Positions 24,106-32,124 are shown, counted from the first letter of the stretch. The stretch: DNA of 32,397 bases from an uncultured Eubacterium sp. (GCA_902495595.1 CABUXV010000023.1:1-32397); one strand, 5' to 3'. Translations and numbers: made by a program. Notes: a model not told the origin generated them from the letters alone.

Positions 24106-25351
24106 TTTTAACCAGCCTTTCCAAATCTATATCCTTTCCTGTTACCGCTGCGCCGCAGTATGCAGAATAATCTCCTATAATTGACGCAGCTTCAAGGATA
24201 TCATCCTGCGTAACCTTATCAAATGAACTCAATACTTCCTGCTCCGTATAGACTTTGTCCAGCAGCAGCTTGTTCTTTCCTATGGAGAACATTCTGCTGT
24301 TCACGTTTTCCAGTCCGAATATATATGAACTTTTCACCTGCTCTTTTGCCATAGCAAGTTCTTCCTTTGTAACGCCTTTTTCCCTAAGCTGCCTGAGCTC
24401 ATAATTGATTGCTTCCAGAGCTTCCTTCGCCTTATCATTGGAAACCCCTGCATATATGCTGAAAAATCCCCAATAACTTGAAAATATATTCATGGAACAA
24501 ACGGAATATGCAAGACCTCTTTCTTCCCTTATATTCTGAAAAAGTCTGGAGCTCATGCTTCCTCCGAATATGCTGTTCATAAGCACAAACGCATAATATT
24601 TATCATCTTTTAAGGAAACCCCCGGGGTTGCCAGACATATGTGGGTCTGCTCTATATCCCTTATCTTCACATTGAAATTCTGCTTATAGGAATTGAGCTG
24701 TATTTCTTCCGAAACTTTTTTTTCTTTTAACAGCAGCAGTTTGTCTTCAAACATATCAAGAATATGTTCTTCATCAAAATTGCCGGCAACTGCGATAACT
24801 ATGCTGTCTCTTGTATAGTTATCGGAAAAATATGATACCATCTTGTCCCTGTTTATTCCCTCAAGACTCTCAGGTGTTCCCAAAATACTTCTGCCGAGGG
24901 GATTTCCGCTTGCTACGAGTTCCGAAATGGTATCATAGACATCGTCATCAGGAGTATCCTTTACCATCTTTATTTCTTCACATATAACCTGTCGTTCTTT
25001 GTCCATATCATCAGAGTCGAATTTTGAACCGGTAATCATATCCAGAAGTATTTCCGCTCCCTTATATATATTTGATGATAAAGTCTTTATATAATAGCAG
25101 GTCGCTTCCTTTCCTGTAAAAGCATTGAAAATTCCTCCGATTTTATCAACGTCCTCTGCAATTTCCTTTGCAGTTCTTTTTTCAGTGCCTTTGAACATCA
25201 TATGCTCTATATAATGTGAAACTCCTGATATATCATCTTTCTCGTCGGCAGCTCCTGTTCTCACCCAGATTCCCAGCGCAGCCGACTGAACGTAATCCGT
25301 CTTTTCCATAATAACGGTAGTTCCGCAGTTTAGTTTCTTTATTTTTACCAT
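24095..25351 (-). CDS. M16-family zinc peptidase (processing-peptidase-like, YmxG/MlpA type)
   Basis: 418 residues. The inverted zinc motif HYIEH (His46, Glu49, His50) is intact, followed by FKGTEKRTAKEIAEDVDKIG and an ERQVICEEI segment that supplies the third ligand. The C-terminal domain carries SRLFQNIREERGLAYSV, the substrate-binding Arg-Tyr region of M16B proteins. The length matches the pitrilysin-like proteins that Bacillus and clostridia encode near dut, pnp or dapG. Its substrate is unknown. AAAGG lies 9 bases before ATG. It heads the long minus-strand unit running to nif3. Confidence 0.92.
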   Translation of the reverse strand: MVKIKKLNCGTTVIMEKTDYVQSAALGIWVRTGAADEKDDISGVSHYIEHMMFKGTEKRTAKEIAEDVDKIGGIFNAFTGKEATCYYIKTLSSNIYKGAEILLDMITGSKFDSDDMDKERQVICEEIKMVKDTPDDDVYDTISELVASGNPLGRSILGTPESLEGINRDKMVSYFSDNYTRDSIVIAVAGNFDEEHILDMFEDKLLLLKEKKVSEEIQLNSYKQNFNVKIRDIEQTHICLATPGVSLKDDKYYAFVLMNSIFGGSMSSRLFQNIREERGLAYSVCSMNIFSSYWGFFSIYAGVSNDKAKEALEAINYELRQLREKGVTKEELAMAKEQVKSSYIFGLENVNSRMFSIGKNKLLLDKVYTEQEVLSSFDKVTQDDILEAASIIGDYSAYCGAAVTGKDIDLERLVKNGN

Positions 25352-25478
25352 AATATCATGCCTTTCTATAAAATCACAGTAATGTATTGTAACATAAATT
25401 CACAAATTTTCATATACTGCCAATGAAACAATTCAGTATAACTTCATAATCATATGATTTACTTTAAGGAGGTAAAAG

Positions 25479-26495
25479 ATGAACTGTTTTTGTACATCAC
25501 AAAACAATACCAATGACAATTGCTGCAGCGCCAACAATCTCTGCTGTTTCAGCGGGAATTTAGATGACGTTACTGCAACACCGATTTACGTGCAGAGTGT
25601 CTACGATGCTGTTAGATTTCATCTCAAAGGAATGAAAACCGTCCAGGGACTGAGATTTACACCTGCTATTCCTTGCGGATGCACTATCAGCAGAGTTACT
25701 GATATCAGGTGCAAAAAAGTTTTCGATCCAAATCAGATAAACGATTGCGATAATCTTACTTTAGACATGGAAACAGGTATTTCCGGAGCTTCATTCGTCA
25801 ACGATTCAAAAGGTATCATTGAAACTGTAGGTCCTGATGGAATACCATCGGAAAAGATAATATTCGCAGATACAAGCAACTGTGACGATAACGGATGCGG
25901 AACACCTATATTCGGTACTCAGAATGTAAGGATGTGGGGAAATATCGTCGTATATCTTGACCTCTGCATATGCGACAGCTGCGGAAGAGAAAGCAATATG
26001 ACTGTATGCGCAGAAGTAAACATTGCTAAACCTAATCACCCGCTTGTACTTACCAACTTTTTCGAACTGTGCATGCCAAGCACAAGCAACTCAGCATTCT
26101 TCCCTAGAATGACAGAACTCTCCAATACAGGCTTTACATGCAGGCTTGCTACTAACAACTGCTCAAGAGATTTATGTGTAAATCCTAACGGAGATATTAC
26201 AGCTAATCTGATAATCGGAATCTGCGTAACCATGGAAAAGAAAATTACCGTACCGGTACAGATTTGCGTACTGTCAACAGGATTTGCCGAAGCTCCTCTT
26301 CAGGATAACAATCCGAGCATAGTGAACTGTCCCGGTCTATTTCCTGACAGAAATGATGGAAGCGGTGAAACCGATAGCTGCGGATGCGCTCCAAACCCTT
26401 GCAATCCAATCTCAAGCTGCGATCCATGCGCTGTACAACAAGTTGACGATTGCGGCTGCGGGTGCAGTGATTACCCACCGACACCGTACAGATAA
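25479..26495 (+). CDS. Cysteine-rich protein, probable spore coat or exosporium component
   Basis: 338 residues with about 31 cysteines, in clusters: six in the first 23 residues (MNCFC, NCC, LCC), scattered pairs (CGC, CICDSC) through the middle, and a Cys/Pro/Gly-rich tail (SCGCAPNPCNPISSCDPC and CGCGCSD). The middle (TPIYVQSVYDAVRFHLKGMK) resembles Cys-rich proteins I associate with clostridial spores. No signal peptide or membrane segment, which fits a protein made in the mother cell and disulfide-linked on the spore. AAGGAGG lies 6 bases before ATG. It is convergent with spo0A, with a terminator between. The coat role is an inference from composition and neighbourhood. Confidence 0.72.
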   Translation: MNCFCTSQNNTNDNCCSANNLCCFSGNLDDVTATPIYVQSVYDAVRFHLKGMKTVQGLRFTPAIPCGCTISRVTDIRCKKVFDPNQINDCDNLTLDMETGISGASFVNDSKGIIETVGPDGIPSEKIIFADTSNCDDNGCGTPIFGTQNVRMWGNIVVYLDLCICDSCGRESNMTVCAEVNIAKPNHPLVLTNFFELCMPSTSNSAFFPRMTELSNTGFTCRLATNNCSRDLCVNPNGDITANLIIGICVTMEKKITVPVQICVLSTGFAEAPLQDNNPSIVNCPGLFPDRNDGSGETDSCGCAPNPCNPISSCDPCAVQQVDDCGCGCSDYPPTPYR

Positions 26496-26546
26496 ATGCT
26501 GCTCAAATAGATGCAGATAATTAAATTATTCTCTAAACTTGCATCA

Positions 26547-26590
26547 AATAAGCCCTGCAAAACTTACATAGCTTGCAGGGCCTTATTTGT
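26547..26590 (+). terminator. Terminator between the Cys-rich gene and spo0A
   Basis: Stem AATAAG-CCCTGCAA paired with TTGCAGGGCCTTATT (one bulge) around a 10-base loop. Located 52 bases past the Cys-rich gene stop and 32 bases past the convergent spo0A stop; both strands have weak T-tracts, so it may serve both. Confidence 0.65.
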
Positions 26591-26621
26591 AATTTATAGA
26601 GTCTATATCAACTTTTCAATT

Positions 26622-27414
26622 TTACATCGCTCGCCTTTCCAGCCGCAGTTTATCTGCTATTATAGCGATAAATTCCGAATTGGTCGGTTTGCCTTTGTCG
26701 TTTTGAACTGTGTATCCAAACAGGGAATTTATAGTTTCAAGCTTTCCTCTGTTCCATGCAACTTCTATTGCATGTCTGATTGCACGTTCTACTCTGCTTG
26801 GAGTAGTATTGTTTGCCTGTGCTATGGCAGGATAAAGCTCCTTTGTCACCGCTCCCAAAAGTTCTATATCGTTTACTACCATAGTTATAGCGTCTCTGAG
26901 ATAATGATATCCCTTTATGTGCGCCGGAACACCAATCTCATGAATTATATTGGTTATTTCAATTTCAAGAGATTTTCCTTCTTCGTCGCTTTTGTTTGTA
27001 ACTATAGCTCTTGCGTACTGCATCTTATTTGAATTGTCTTCCACACCTGCAAGCTGATTAACCCGTTTCATGAGTATGTCAAGATTAAACGGCTTTACTA
27101 TGTAATACTCTGCTCCCAATCCGATAGCTTTCTGCGTTATCTGCTCCTGACCTACTGCTGATAATACGATAGTCCTCGGATATACATCCATATCAAGACT
27201 GTCAATCATCTCCAAAACCCCTAATCCGTCAAGATGCGGCAACCATATCCAGTATCAAAATTTCCGGCTGAGTTTTTTCAATACACTCTATGGTCTTTAA
27301 ACCATCGTGGCAGACAAATACAATGTCAATGCTTTCCTTTTCAGAAAAATAATCTTTCAGGATATCGCAGACCTCTTTGTTATCATCTGCGATTCCAAGT
27401 TTTATCTTCTTCAT
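26622..27414 (-). pseudogene. spo0A: spo0A, sporulation master regulator, with a frameshift in the receiver domain
   Basis: The first frame runs from the ATG at 27414 (GGGGGAG 4 bases upstream): MKKIKLGIADDNKEVCDILK, acidic pocket Asp10/Asp11, phosphoacceptor Asp56 in ILILD, then M-V-A-A-S-stop after 61 codons. The second frame, 27242-26622, continues with PHLDGLGVLEMID, the receiver Lys (IVKPF) and the whole DNA-binding domain with TTPSRVERAIRHAIEVAWNRG. Related Spo0A proteins read DIIMPHLDG; here GTT-GCC-GCA-TCT replaces the expected GTT-ATG-CCG-CAT, as if AT were lost between 27241 and 27240. The DNA-binding half has no good start of its own. Either spo0A is inactivated (no sporulation) or the assembly has an indel error. 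Confidence 0.88.
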
Positions 27415-27503
27415 AATTCTCCCCCTGTTATTTCTTGCTATATTAAGTTTAATACTTATACAACAATTTTCCAATAACTGGTTATACACAATTTAATATA
27501 TCA

Positions 27504-27510
27504 TTCGACA
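27504..27510 (-). promoter_or_regulatory. 0A box (Spo0A-binding site) upstream of spo0A
   Basis: TGTCGAA on the minus strand within TTTGTCGAAT, matching the Spo0A recognition core, 90 bases upstream of the spo0A start. Autoregulation through such boxes is well known for spo0A. TTGTCG could also serve as a -35 for TGTATA 17 bases on, as in Spo0A-activated promoters. Confidence 0.6.
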
Positions 27511-27604
27511 AATTACGACCTTGATATAAATTTTAACACAATAAAGCACTCTTTTGCATATATATTGTAAATTATTAAGAAAATTTATTATTTTTTAATA
27601 ACTG

Positions 27605-27633
27605 TTGACTGATAGACATGTGTCTGTTATAAT
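27605..27633 (+). promoter_or_regulatory. tetR promoter with operator dyad in the spacer
   Basis: TTGACT (27605-27610), a 17-base spacer and TATAAT (27628-27633). The spacer contains AGACA-TG-TGTCT (27614-27625), an inverted repeat placed to block polymerase; autorepression by the TetR protein is an inference. Confidence 0.65.
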
Positions 27634-27701
27634 TCATATATCGAAAATAATTGATAAATCGAATATTTCCGAAAACTATATTGGATGAAAGGATGCGCAT
27701 T

Positions 27702-28286
27702 ATGAACAAAAAAGATGATTTACGAATACGAAAAACTAAATTATCTATAAAAAATGCGCTTTACGCTCTTCTGAAAGAGAAACCCTTTGAAGAAATTTCA
27801 GTAATAGATATTACAAAAAAAGCTATGATTAACAGAAGCACTTTCTATCTTCACTACAAAGATAAGGAAAGTCTTATTCAATCTCTCTCCGAAGAAATGT
27901 TTGAAGAAATTGAAGTATATTCATCCCTTATTACAAAAGAAAATCTGGATAGATCAAAAAAATATCATACGCCATTTCCTCATATTGTACCTATCCTGAC
28001 ATACATAAAGGAAAATCCGGATTTTTTCAAACTTATAATATTAAGCAGCTATAAGCATACGTTTTATCTGAATTTAGCAAATAGACTTTCAGAAAAAGCT
28101 ATTCCCCTTTTTTCAGAAATAAAACCGGATAAACTTGTATTAAATTATGGTCCCAGCATACTTATAAATGTCATAAGCTGTATATTAACAAAATGGATAA
28201 AAAACGATATGAAAGAATCGCCGGAAGAAATAGCAAAGCTTATTACAAAAATTGTATTGGCCGTTATCACAGTTGATTATAAATGA
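27702..28286 (+). CDS. TetR/AcrR-family regulator
   Basis: A 194-residue regulator. The N-terminal helix-turn-helix spans about residues 10-57 (SIKNALYALLKEKPFEEISV, then ITKKAMINRSTFYLHYKDKE), a clear TetR signature. The C-terminal part (PHIVPILTYIKENPDFFKLI, then NVISCILTKWIK and a final helix) resembles the TetR_C ligand domains of clostridial regulators such as DhaS-like proteins. Start at 27702 chosen since GAAAGG lies 9 bases before it; an in-frame ATG at 27693 abuts the binding site. It is followed 38 bases later by a 63-residue gene, and together they sit between spo0A and spoIVB. The ligand and targets are unknown. Confidence 0.88.
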   Translation: MNKKDDLRIRKTKLSIKNALYALLKEKPFEEISVIDITKKAMINRSTFYLHYKDKESLIQSLSEEMFEEIEVYSSLITKENLDRSKKYHTPFPHIVPILTYIKENPDFFKLIILSSYKHTFYLNLANRLSEKAIPLFSEIKPDKLVLNYGPSILINVISCILTKWIKNDMKESPEEIAKLITKIVLAVITVDYK

Positions 28287-28324
28287 CCGTTATTCCACTA
28301 ATATCAATCGAATGGAGGATTATT

Positions 28325-28516
28325 ATGGAAAGCACGAAATTATTACAGTACGAATGTGAACAGACGGGTGATTTGATTGATGAACATGAAGTCTATATCA
28401 ACGGAACAATCACCAAACAGTTTATTTACAAATTTGCCGGAGACTTTTACATCTTGGTAAAAGTAGACAGTGAAACTGCACTTTTCAGCAGACTTGACTG
28501 GCTTTCAAATAAATAA
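28325..28516 (+). CDS. Small protein of unknown function downstream of tetR
   Basis: 63 residues, MESTKLLQYECEQTGDLIDE onward, ending SRLDWLSNK. Not recognised. It appears to be a small mixed alpha/beta protein with one Cys, no membrane segment and no signal peptide. The start at 28325 is supported by GGAGG 6 bases upstream; an upstream in-frame ATG (28283) overlaps the tetR stop and has no binding site. It is presumably cotranscribed with tetR and ends before a strong terminator. Confidence 0.6.
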   Translation: MESTKLLQYECEQTGDLIDEHEVYINGTITKQFIYKFAGDFYILVKVDSETALFSRLDWLSNK

Positions 28517-28556
28517 AAACTAAGCGGCTAAACGACATGTGTTTTTCTCATTAAAT

Positions 28557-28588
28557 AAACCCCGGTGTATCACCTTGCACCGGGGTTT
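28557..28588 (+). terminator. Bidirectional terminator between the 63-residue gene and spoIVB
   Basis: Perfect 11-bp stem AAACCCCGGTG/CACCGGGGTTT around a 10-base loop, T-rich on both outer sides. It separates the tetR unit from the convergent spoIVB. Confidence 0.85.
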
Positions 28589-28592
28589 ATAT

Positions 28593-29660
28593 TTATTGTT
28601 CAACAGAATCAGATTCTTCCAGCATCCATTCGATAAATATGCCGTATCCACGCTGAGGGTCATTGACAAACACGTGAGTTACAGCTCCCACTATTCTGTC
28701 ATTTTGTATTATAGGACTTCCGCTCATTCCCTGAACGATTCCTCCGCTCTCTTCCAGCAGCTCTTCATCGGTTACTTTTATAACCATGCTTTTATCTGCC
28801 TGAGAAGTCTGTTTTTCGACTTTTTCTATTTCTATTTCAAATTTTCTTATCTCATTATTTGAAAGTGTGGAAAGTATATATGCCTTGCCTTTTTCCACCT
28901 GTTCTTTCGTACCTACGGCTATAGGTTTAGAATAAACAGGATTTTCTATGGGGTGATATGCTACTCCGAATACCCCGAAATTGCTGTTTCTCTCCAGACT
29001 TCCCAAAGGGTCGCTGGCATGATAGAATATACCTCTTATCTCACCGGGTTTTCCATTTTTTCCTTCTTTTACTTCCTGAACCTGAGATTCTAATAAAAGT
29101 CCTGACTCAACAGGAAGTATCGAACTTGTTTCTGCATCCACTATTCCATGGCCCAGCGCCCCGAAAGTAGAATTTGAAGGATCATAATAAGTAAGGGTTC
29201 CTATTCCTGCGGTCTTATCCTTTACCCATATCCCCAGCTTATAAAGGCCATCGGTTTTTGAAACTACAGGATTTATATTTACGCTTATTATTTCATTGTT
29301 TCTTTTTACCTTAAGTTTCACTACCCCTTTTATTTTATTTACAATAGACTGCACCTCGTCAGCCCTATAGACTTCCTTTCCGTCTATCTCCAAAATAGTA
29401 TCGCCTATCTGAAGACCTCCTAAAAGTCCGGGATTTATTTTCTCTCCATCATCGCTCTCTATTTCTTCAAGTCCCACTACAAGCACACCTCTGACATCCA
29501 TTTTCACTCCTACTGACTGACCTCCCGGCACCAGGACTTTTTCAGCCACAACAGGTGCGTTAGCTTCGCTGTCAGCCTGTGGAAATATCTGTCCAATAAC
29601 TGCAATAGAAAGTAAAAGTCCGCATAAAACCAACGCACCTTTTTTCATAAATCCCTTCAT
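28593..29660 (-). CDS. spoIVB: SpoIVB peptidase (S55 family), sigma-K checkpoint signal protease
   Basis: A 355-residue serine peptidase secreted from the forespore into the space between forespore and mother cell, where it cleaves SpoIVFA to trigger pro-sigma-K processing. An N-terminal signal/anchor helix (about 6-25) is followed by a PDZ domain (about 55-130) and the S55 domain. The catalytic triad matches B. subtilis spacing: His171 in FGALGHGIVDAE, Asp298 in IKVTD, and Ser313 in GGIVQGMSGSPI. AGGAGG lies 6 bases before ATG. It starts 10 bases after the bofC-like gene. It is usually next to spo0A; here a TetR unit intervenes. Confidence 0.96.
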   Translation of the reverse strand: MKGFMKKGALVLCGLLLSIAVIGQIFPQADSEANAPVVAEKVLVPGGQSVGVKMDVRGVLVVGLEEIESDDGEKINPGLLGGLQIGDTILEIDGKEVYRADEVQSIVNKIKGVVKLKVKRNNEIISVNINPVVSKTDGLYKLGIWVKDKTAGIGTLTYYDPSNSTFGALGHGIVDAETSSILPVESGLLLESQVQEVKEGKNGKPGEIRGIFYHASDPLGSLERNSNFGVFGVAYHPIENPVYSKPIAVGTKEQVEKGKAYILSTLSNNEIRKFEIEIEKVEKQTSQADKSMVIKVTDEELLEESGGIVQGMSGSPIIQNDRIVGAVTHVFVNDPQRGYGIFIEWMLEESDSVEQ

Positions 29661-29670
29661 CTACAGCCTC

Positions 29671-30117
29671 CTAGCTATCAAAATTTTCGAGAAACTCTCC
29701 CAGTTCCTCCTCTGTGTCCATATATACTCCGTCAACGAACATCTGCTGGTCGCTTTCGGACAGAAGGTCAAAAGGTATGGATGTTATAAGATAAAGTTCT
29801 TTTTTATCATCTTGACATTCAAACACCTTTACTACGCCATCGACCTCTTTTATTAAATATGAATCAGGCTGTTTTTGTGTGTCTGTCCCGGCTTTATCAT
29901 CTTTCTCTTTATTGTCTTTTTCTGAATTGCTCTCGGAATTATCCTCTTTAATATCTTTTGATTCTTCTACTTTAACCTTTTTTGTAACTTCCTCTGAACC
30001 GTCTTCATCTACCACCGTTTTGTAATTAAGCCATATTCCGAATGTAAGGATACTCACGCCTAAAGCTGCGAATATTACCCTGTTTCTCAGTTTTTTTCTT
30101 CTTGTATCTCTAAACAT
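29671..30117 (-). CDS. BofC-like membrane protein
   Basis: A 148-residue protein with a short basic N-terminus (FRDTRRKKLRNR), one membrane helix (about 13-30), a highly charged low-complexity linker (about 35-82, Lys/Glu/Asp/Ser) and a C-terminal domain (about 85-148, YLIKEVDGVVKVFE and IPFDLLSESDQQMF) resembling the C-terminal domain of BofC. In B. subtilis BofC restrains SpoIVB, so its place directly upstream of spoIVB (10-base gap) supports a shared role. The start at 30117 has GAGGTG 7 bases upstream; an earlier in-frame ATG (30165) lacks one. The assignment relies on the domain pattern and context. Confidence 0.75.
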   Translation of the reverse strand: MFRDTRRKKLRNRVIFAALGVSILTFGIWLNYKTVVDEDGSEEVTKKVKVEESKDIKEDNSESNSEKDNKEKDDKAGTDTQKQPDSYLIKEVDGVVKVFECQDDKKELYLITSIPFDLLSESDQQMFVDGVYMDTEEELGEFLENFDS

Positions 30118-30175
30118 ATATTTCACCTCATATGTATTGTTCTCAAAACTTTCTTGTTTATACATATAAGATACA

Positions 30176-30212
30176 ATAAAACCGGTGTATCGTTTGTAAT
30201 CACCGGTTTTAT
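30176..30212 (-). terminator. Terminator of the P-loop ATPase gene
   Basis: Perfect 12-bp stem ATAAAACCGGTG/CACCGGTTTTAT with a 13-base loop, just past the stop at 30222 on the minus strand and before the bofC-like gene. Confidence 0.82.
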
Positions 30213-30221
30213 ACGAATTTT

Positions 30222-31364
30222 TTATGATTTTGACAAAATATCGTCTATAATTCTAAGCTTTATATCTTCCATTCTTTCAAAGTCCATATTAGGAATATAA
30301 TAGCTTTCAAGCTGATCATGATATTCTTTGGCCTTTTTAAGAAGCTGCAAAGCCTTATCTATATTTTTTTCACTTTCATTTAACATATCTTCCCATATAG
30401 CTGTAATTTGAGGATTTTTTTCTTTTTCAAAATCAGCATCAATTATCATAACCTTTTTATTCAAATCTATAGAGTTTATTCTGTGATATGAATTACAGCA
30501 TATAACTGCAAAACCTCCCTCAGGAACAACTATATGTTCCAGCTTTTTCTCCGGGCTCATAGGACAGTAATACTTTTCTATATCAAGACCTGCATCAGTC
30601 AGCCTTTCCGCGGCAGGTTCAAGAAGTTTTTCAGTTCTGAATCCAACAGGTACATTTATCAATATCAGTTTATCAATACTTTCCGCTATGGATGAAAGTC
30701 CGCTTTTTACTCCTCCCGGAGTTACGGCTCCTGCAAAGAATTTTACGGATTTTCCAGGCATAGGCTCCACTCCCATAGCGCTTTCCCTGCTCATCTTTGA
30801 CTCTGCGCGCCTCAAAACCAACAGACTGTTGAGTTTCATATTCAGCATTTTTTTAATATCGTAAAATTTTTCTTCTGTTATTATCTTATCCATTAATTCT
30901 GCCATAAACTCATACTGTTTTCCTGCTATACCTAAATACCCATATGTAAGTTTAAAAGTTTCTGCGATTTTTTCATTGCATTCAATAATTTTTTTCCTGT
31001 TTTTTCTTATATTTTCTTCATTCCAAAGTTCACCAAGATTTACTATTTCATCAACGGCTCCCGGATTTTTCGGGTCTACTATATGAGGAGATGTGGCGTC
31101 CATAAGAGCTATAGCCCTTTTCTTAAGCAATACGCCATCAAGCGAATCGGGGTCGGATGAACACCAGAAAAAATCCACATCCTCTCCCTTTTCCAAAAAA
31201 TAGTTTCCTATGCTTTTTAAAAGTGTAGATTTCCCTGTTCCGGGACCTCCTTTTAAGCAAAATATTTTTTCTGCTTTTCTTTGTTCTAAAATATAGTTAT
31301 AATATGAATAGAAACCAACCGGGGTATTTCCTCCCGGATATATATTTCTCGTTTGACCTTTCAT
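30222..31364 (-). CDS. P-loop ATPase of the PRK06851 type, second P-loop degenerate
   Basis: 380 residues, a Firmicutes family of unknown function. A clear Walker A, CLKGGPGTGKSTLLKSI, is at about 36-52, with WCSSDPDSLDGVLL after it. The family is built as an internal duplication, with a second P-loop in the C-terminal half; here that site reads LILINVPVGFRTEKLLEP and has lost the G-x-G-K-S/T core, though the following CPMSPEKKLEHIVVPEGG and CNSYH segments are retained. The N-terminus (GNTPVGFYSYYNYIL) is also family-like. AAGGAGG is 5 bases before ATG. Lies upstream of the bofC-spoIVB unit behind its own terminator; a link to sporulation is only positional. Confidence 0.8.
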   Translation of the reverse strand: MKGQTRNIYPGGNTPVGFYSYYNYILEQRKAEKIFCLKGGPGTGKSTLLKSIGNYFLEKGEDVDFFWCSSDPDSLDGVLLKKRAIALMDATSPHIVDPKNPGAVDEIVNLGELWNEENIRKNRKKIIECNEKIAETFKLTYGYLGIAGKQYEFMAELMDKIITEEKFYDIKKMLNMKLNSLLVLRRAESKMSRESAMGVEPMPGKSVKFFAGAVTPGGVKSGLSSIAESIDKLILINVPVGFRTEKLLEPAAERLTDAGLDIEKYYCPMSPEKKLEHIVVPEGGFAVICCNSYHRINSIDLNKKVMIIDADFEKEKNPQITAIWEDMLNESEKNIDKALQLLKKAKEYHDQLESYYIPNMDFERMEDIKLRIIDDILSKS

Positions 31365-31473
31365 AATAACCTCCTTTTGTAATTATAATATGCACCAACA
31401 GGTTCAGGTTGTTCATATGGCTGGTCTCTATTTTTAAAACTATTGATATATTTACTTTTTAAGGAGTCCTGAA

Positions 31474-32019
31474 ATGAAAAATAACTCGAAAAAGAAAATC
31501 AATCCTGTTTCTGTAATACTATATATAATTTCCGCAGCATTTTTTATTTACGGTGTATACATGGTAATCTACTCTGTAAATTACGTTCAATCCTACGGAG
31601 GAGATTCAGTTACCACAGAAAATGCCCTGCAATATATAGTAACTTCCGTAATGGCATATTTCGGATTCTGCGGCGTATTCTTTACGGGAGCTTATATTAT
31701 TCAGGAACTTACGAATATAAAGCCAGCTCTGTCAACCGATAATAATACACCTATTCCTGAGATGAAAGAAATTATCATAGAAAAACCGCAAACTCAGGAT
31801 ACAAAAGAAAAAATCACCGAAAAAGAAAACATTTCCGAGAAAAATCACATGACTGCAGAAGAAAACATTACAGACGAACAGGAAAAAATAATTGAAACTC
31901 CCTCTGACACTTTAAATAATAACAATCAGATGCAGGAAGAGAGCAACTCTGTCAATAATACATCAGGAGAAAAAATTTCCAGTTCAATGATAAAAAATAT
32001 ATTCGAAGATAAAAAGTAA
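31474..32019 (+). CDS. Two-pass membrane protein of unknown function with charged tail
   Basis: 181 residues. A short basic N-terminus (MKNNSKKKINP) precedes hydrophobic helices at about 12-33 (VSVILYIISAAFFIYGVYMV) and about 54-78 (YIVTSVMAYFGFCGVFFTGA). The remaining 100 residues are a hydrophilic, Glu/Lys/Asn/Thr-rich region without visible domains, ending in SSSMIKNIFEDKK. The tail is probably cytoplasmic by the positive-inside rule. AAGGAG lies 7 bases before the ATG. It diverges from the ATPase gene. No function is recognised. Confidence 0.72.
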   Translation: MKNNSKKKINPVSVILYIISAAFFIYGVYMVIYSVNYVQSYGGDSVTTENALQYIVTSVMAYFGFCGVFFTGAYIIQELTNIKPALSTDNNTPIPEMKEIIIEKPQTQDTKEKITEKENISEKNHMTAEENITDEQEKIIETPSDTLNNNNQMQEESNSVNNTSGEKISSSMIKNIFEDKK

Positions 32020-32030
32020 TCATAATAGAA

Positions 32031-32068
32031 TGTTAATCGGCAGCCCATTTGAGATACCCGGCCACATA
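32031..32068. mobile_element. Possible end of an IS21-family element
   Basis: The stretch starting TGTTAATCGGCAGCCCATTT and running on through GAGATACCCGGCCACAT has the 5'-TG start and the TTTGAGATAC-CGGCCAC wording that I associate with terminal repeats of IS21-type elements. It starts 11 bases after the stop of the membrane-protein gene. No transposase is visible before the window ends, and I cannot run a comparison. Tentative. Confidence 0.25.
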
Positions 32069-32124
32069 GCTATAACGTTATAAGCAAAAAACGAAATATC
32101 TAAAATCCCCGTATATTATGTACT

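Noticed and set aside
25352..25478. Sporulation sigma (E/K) promoter upstream of the Cys-rich gene
   Set aside because: CATA-containing stretches exist but none pairs with a -35 at proper spacing; not convincing enough to annotate.
26622..27242. The 206-residue frame as a separate stand-alone response regulator
   Set aside because: It begins inside the receiver fold at a TTG without a ribosome binding site and continues Spo0A exactly; it is the displaced half of spo0A.
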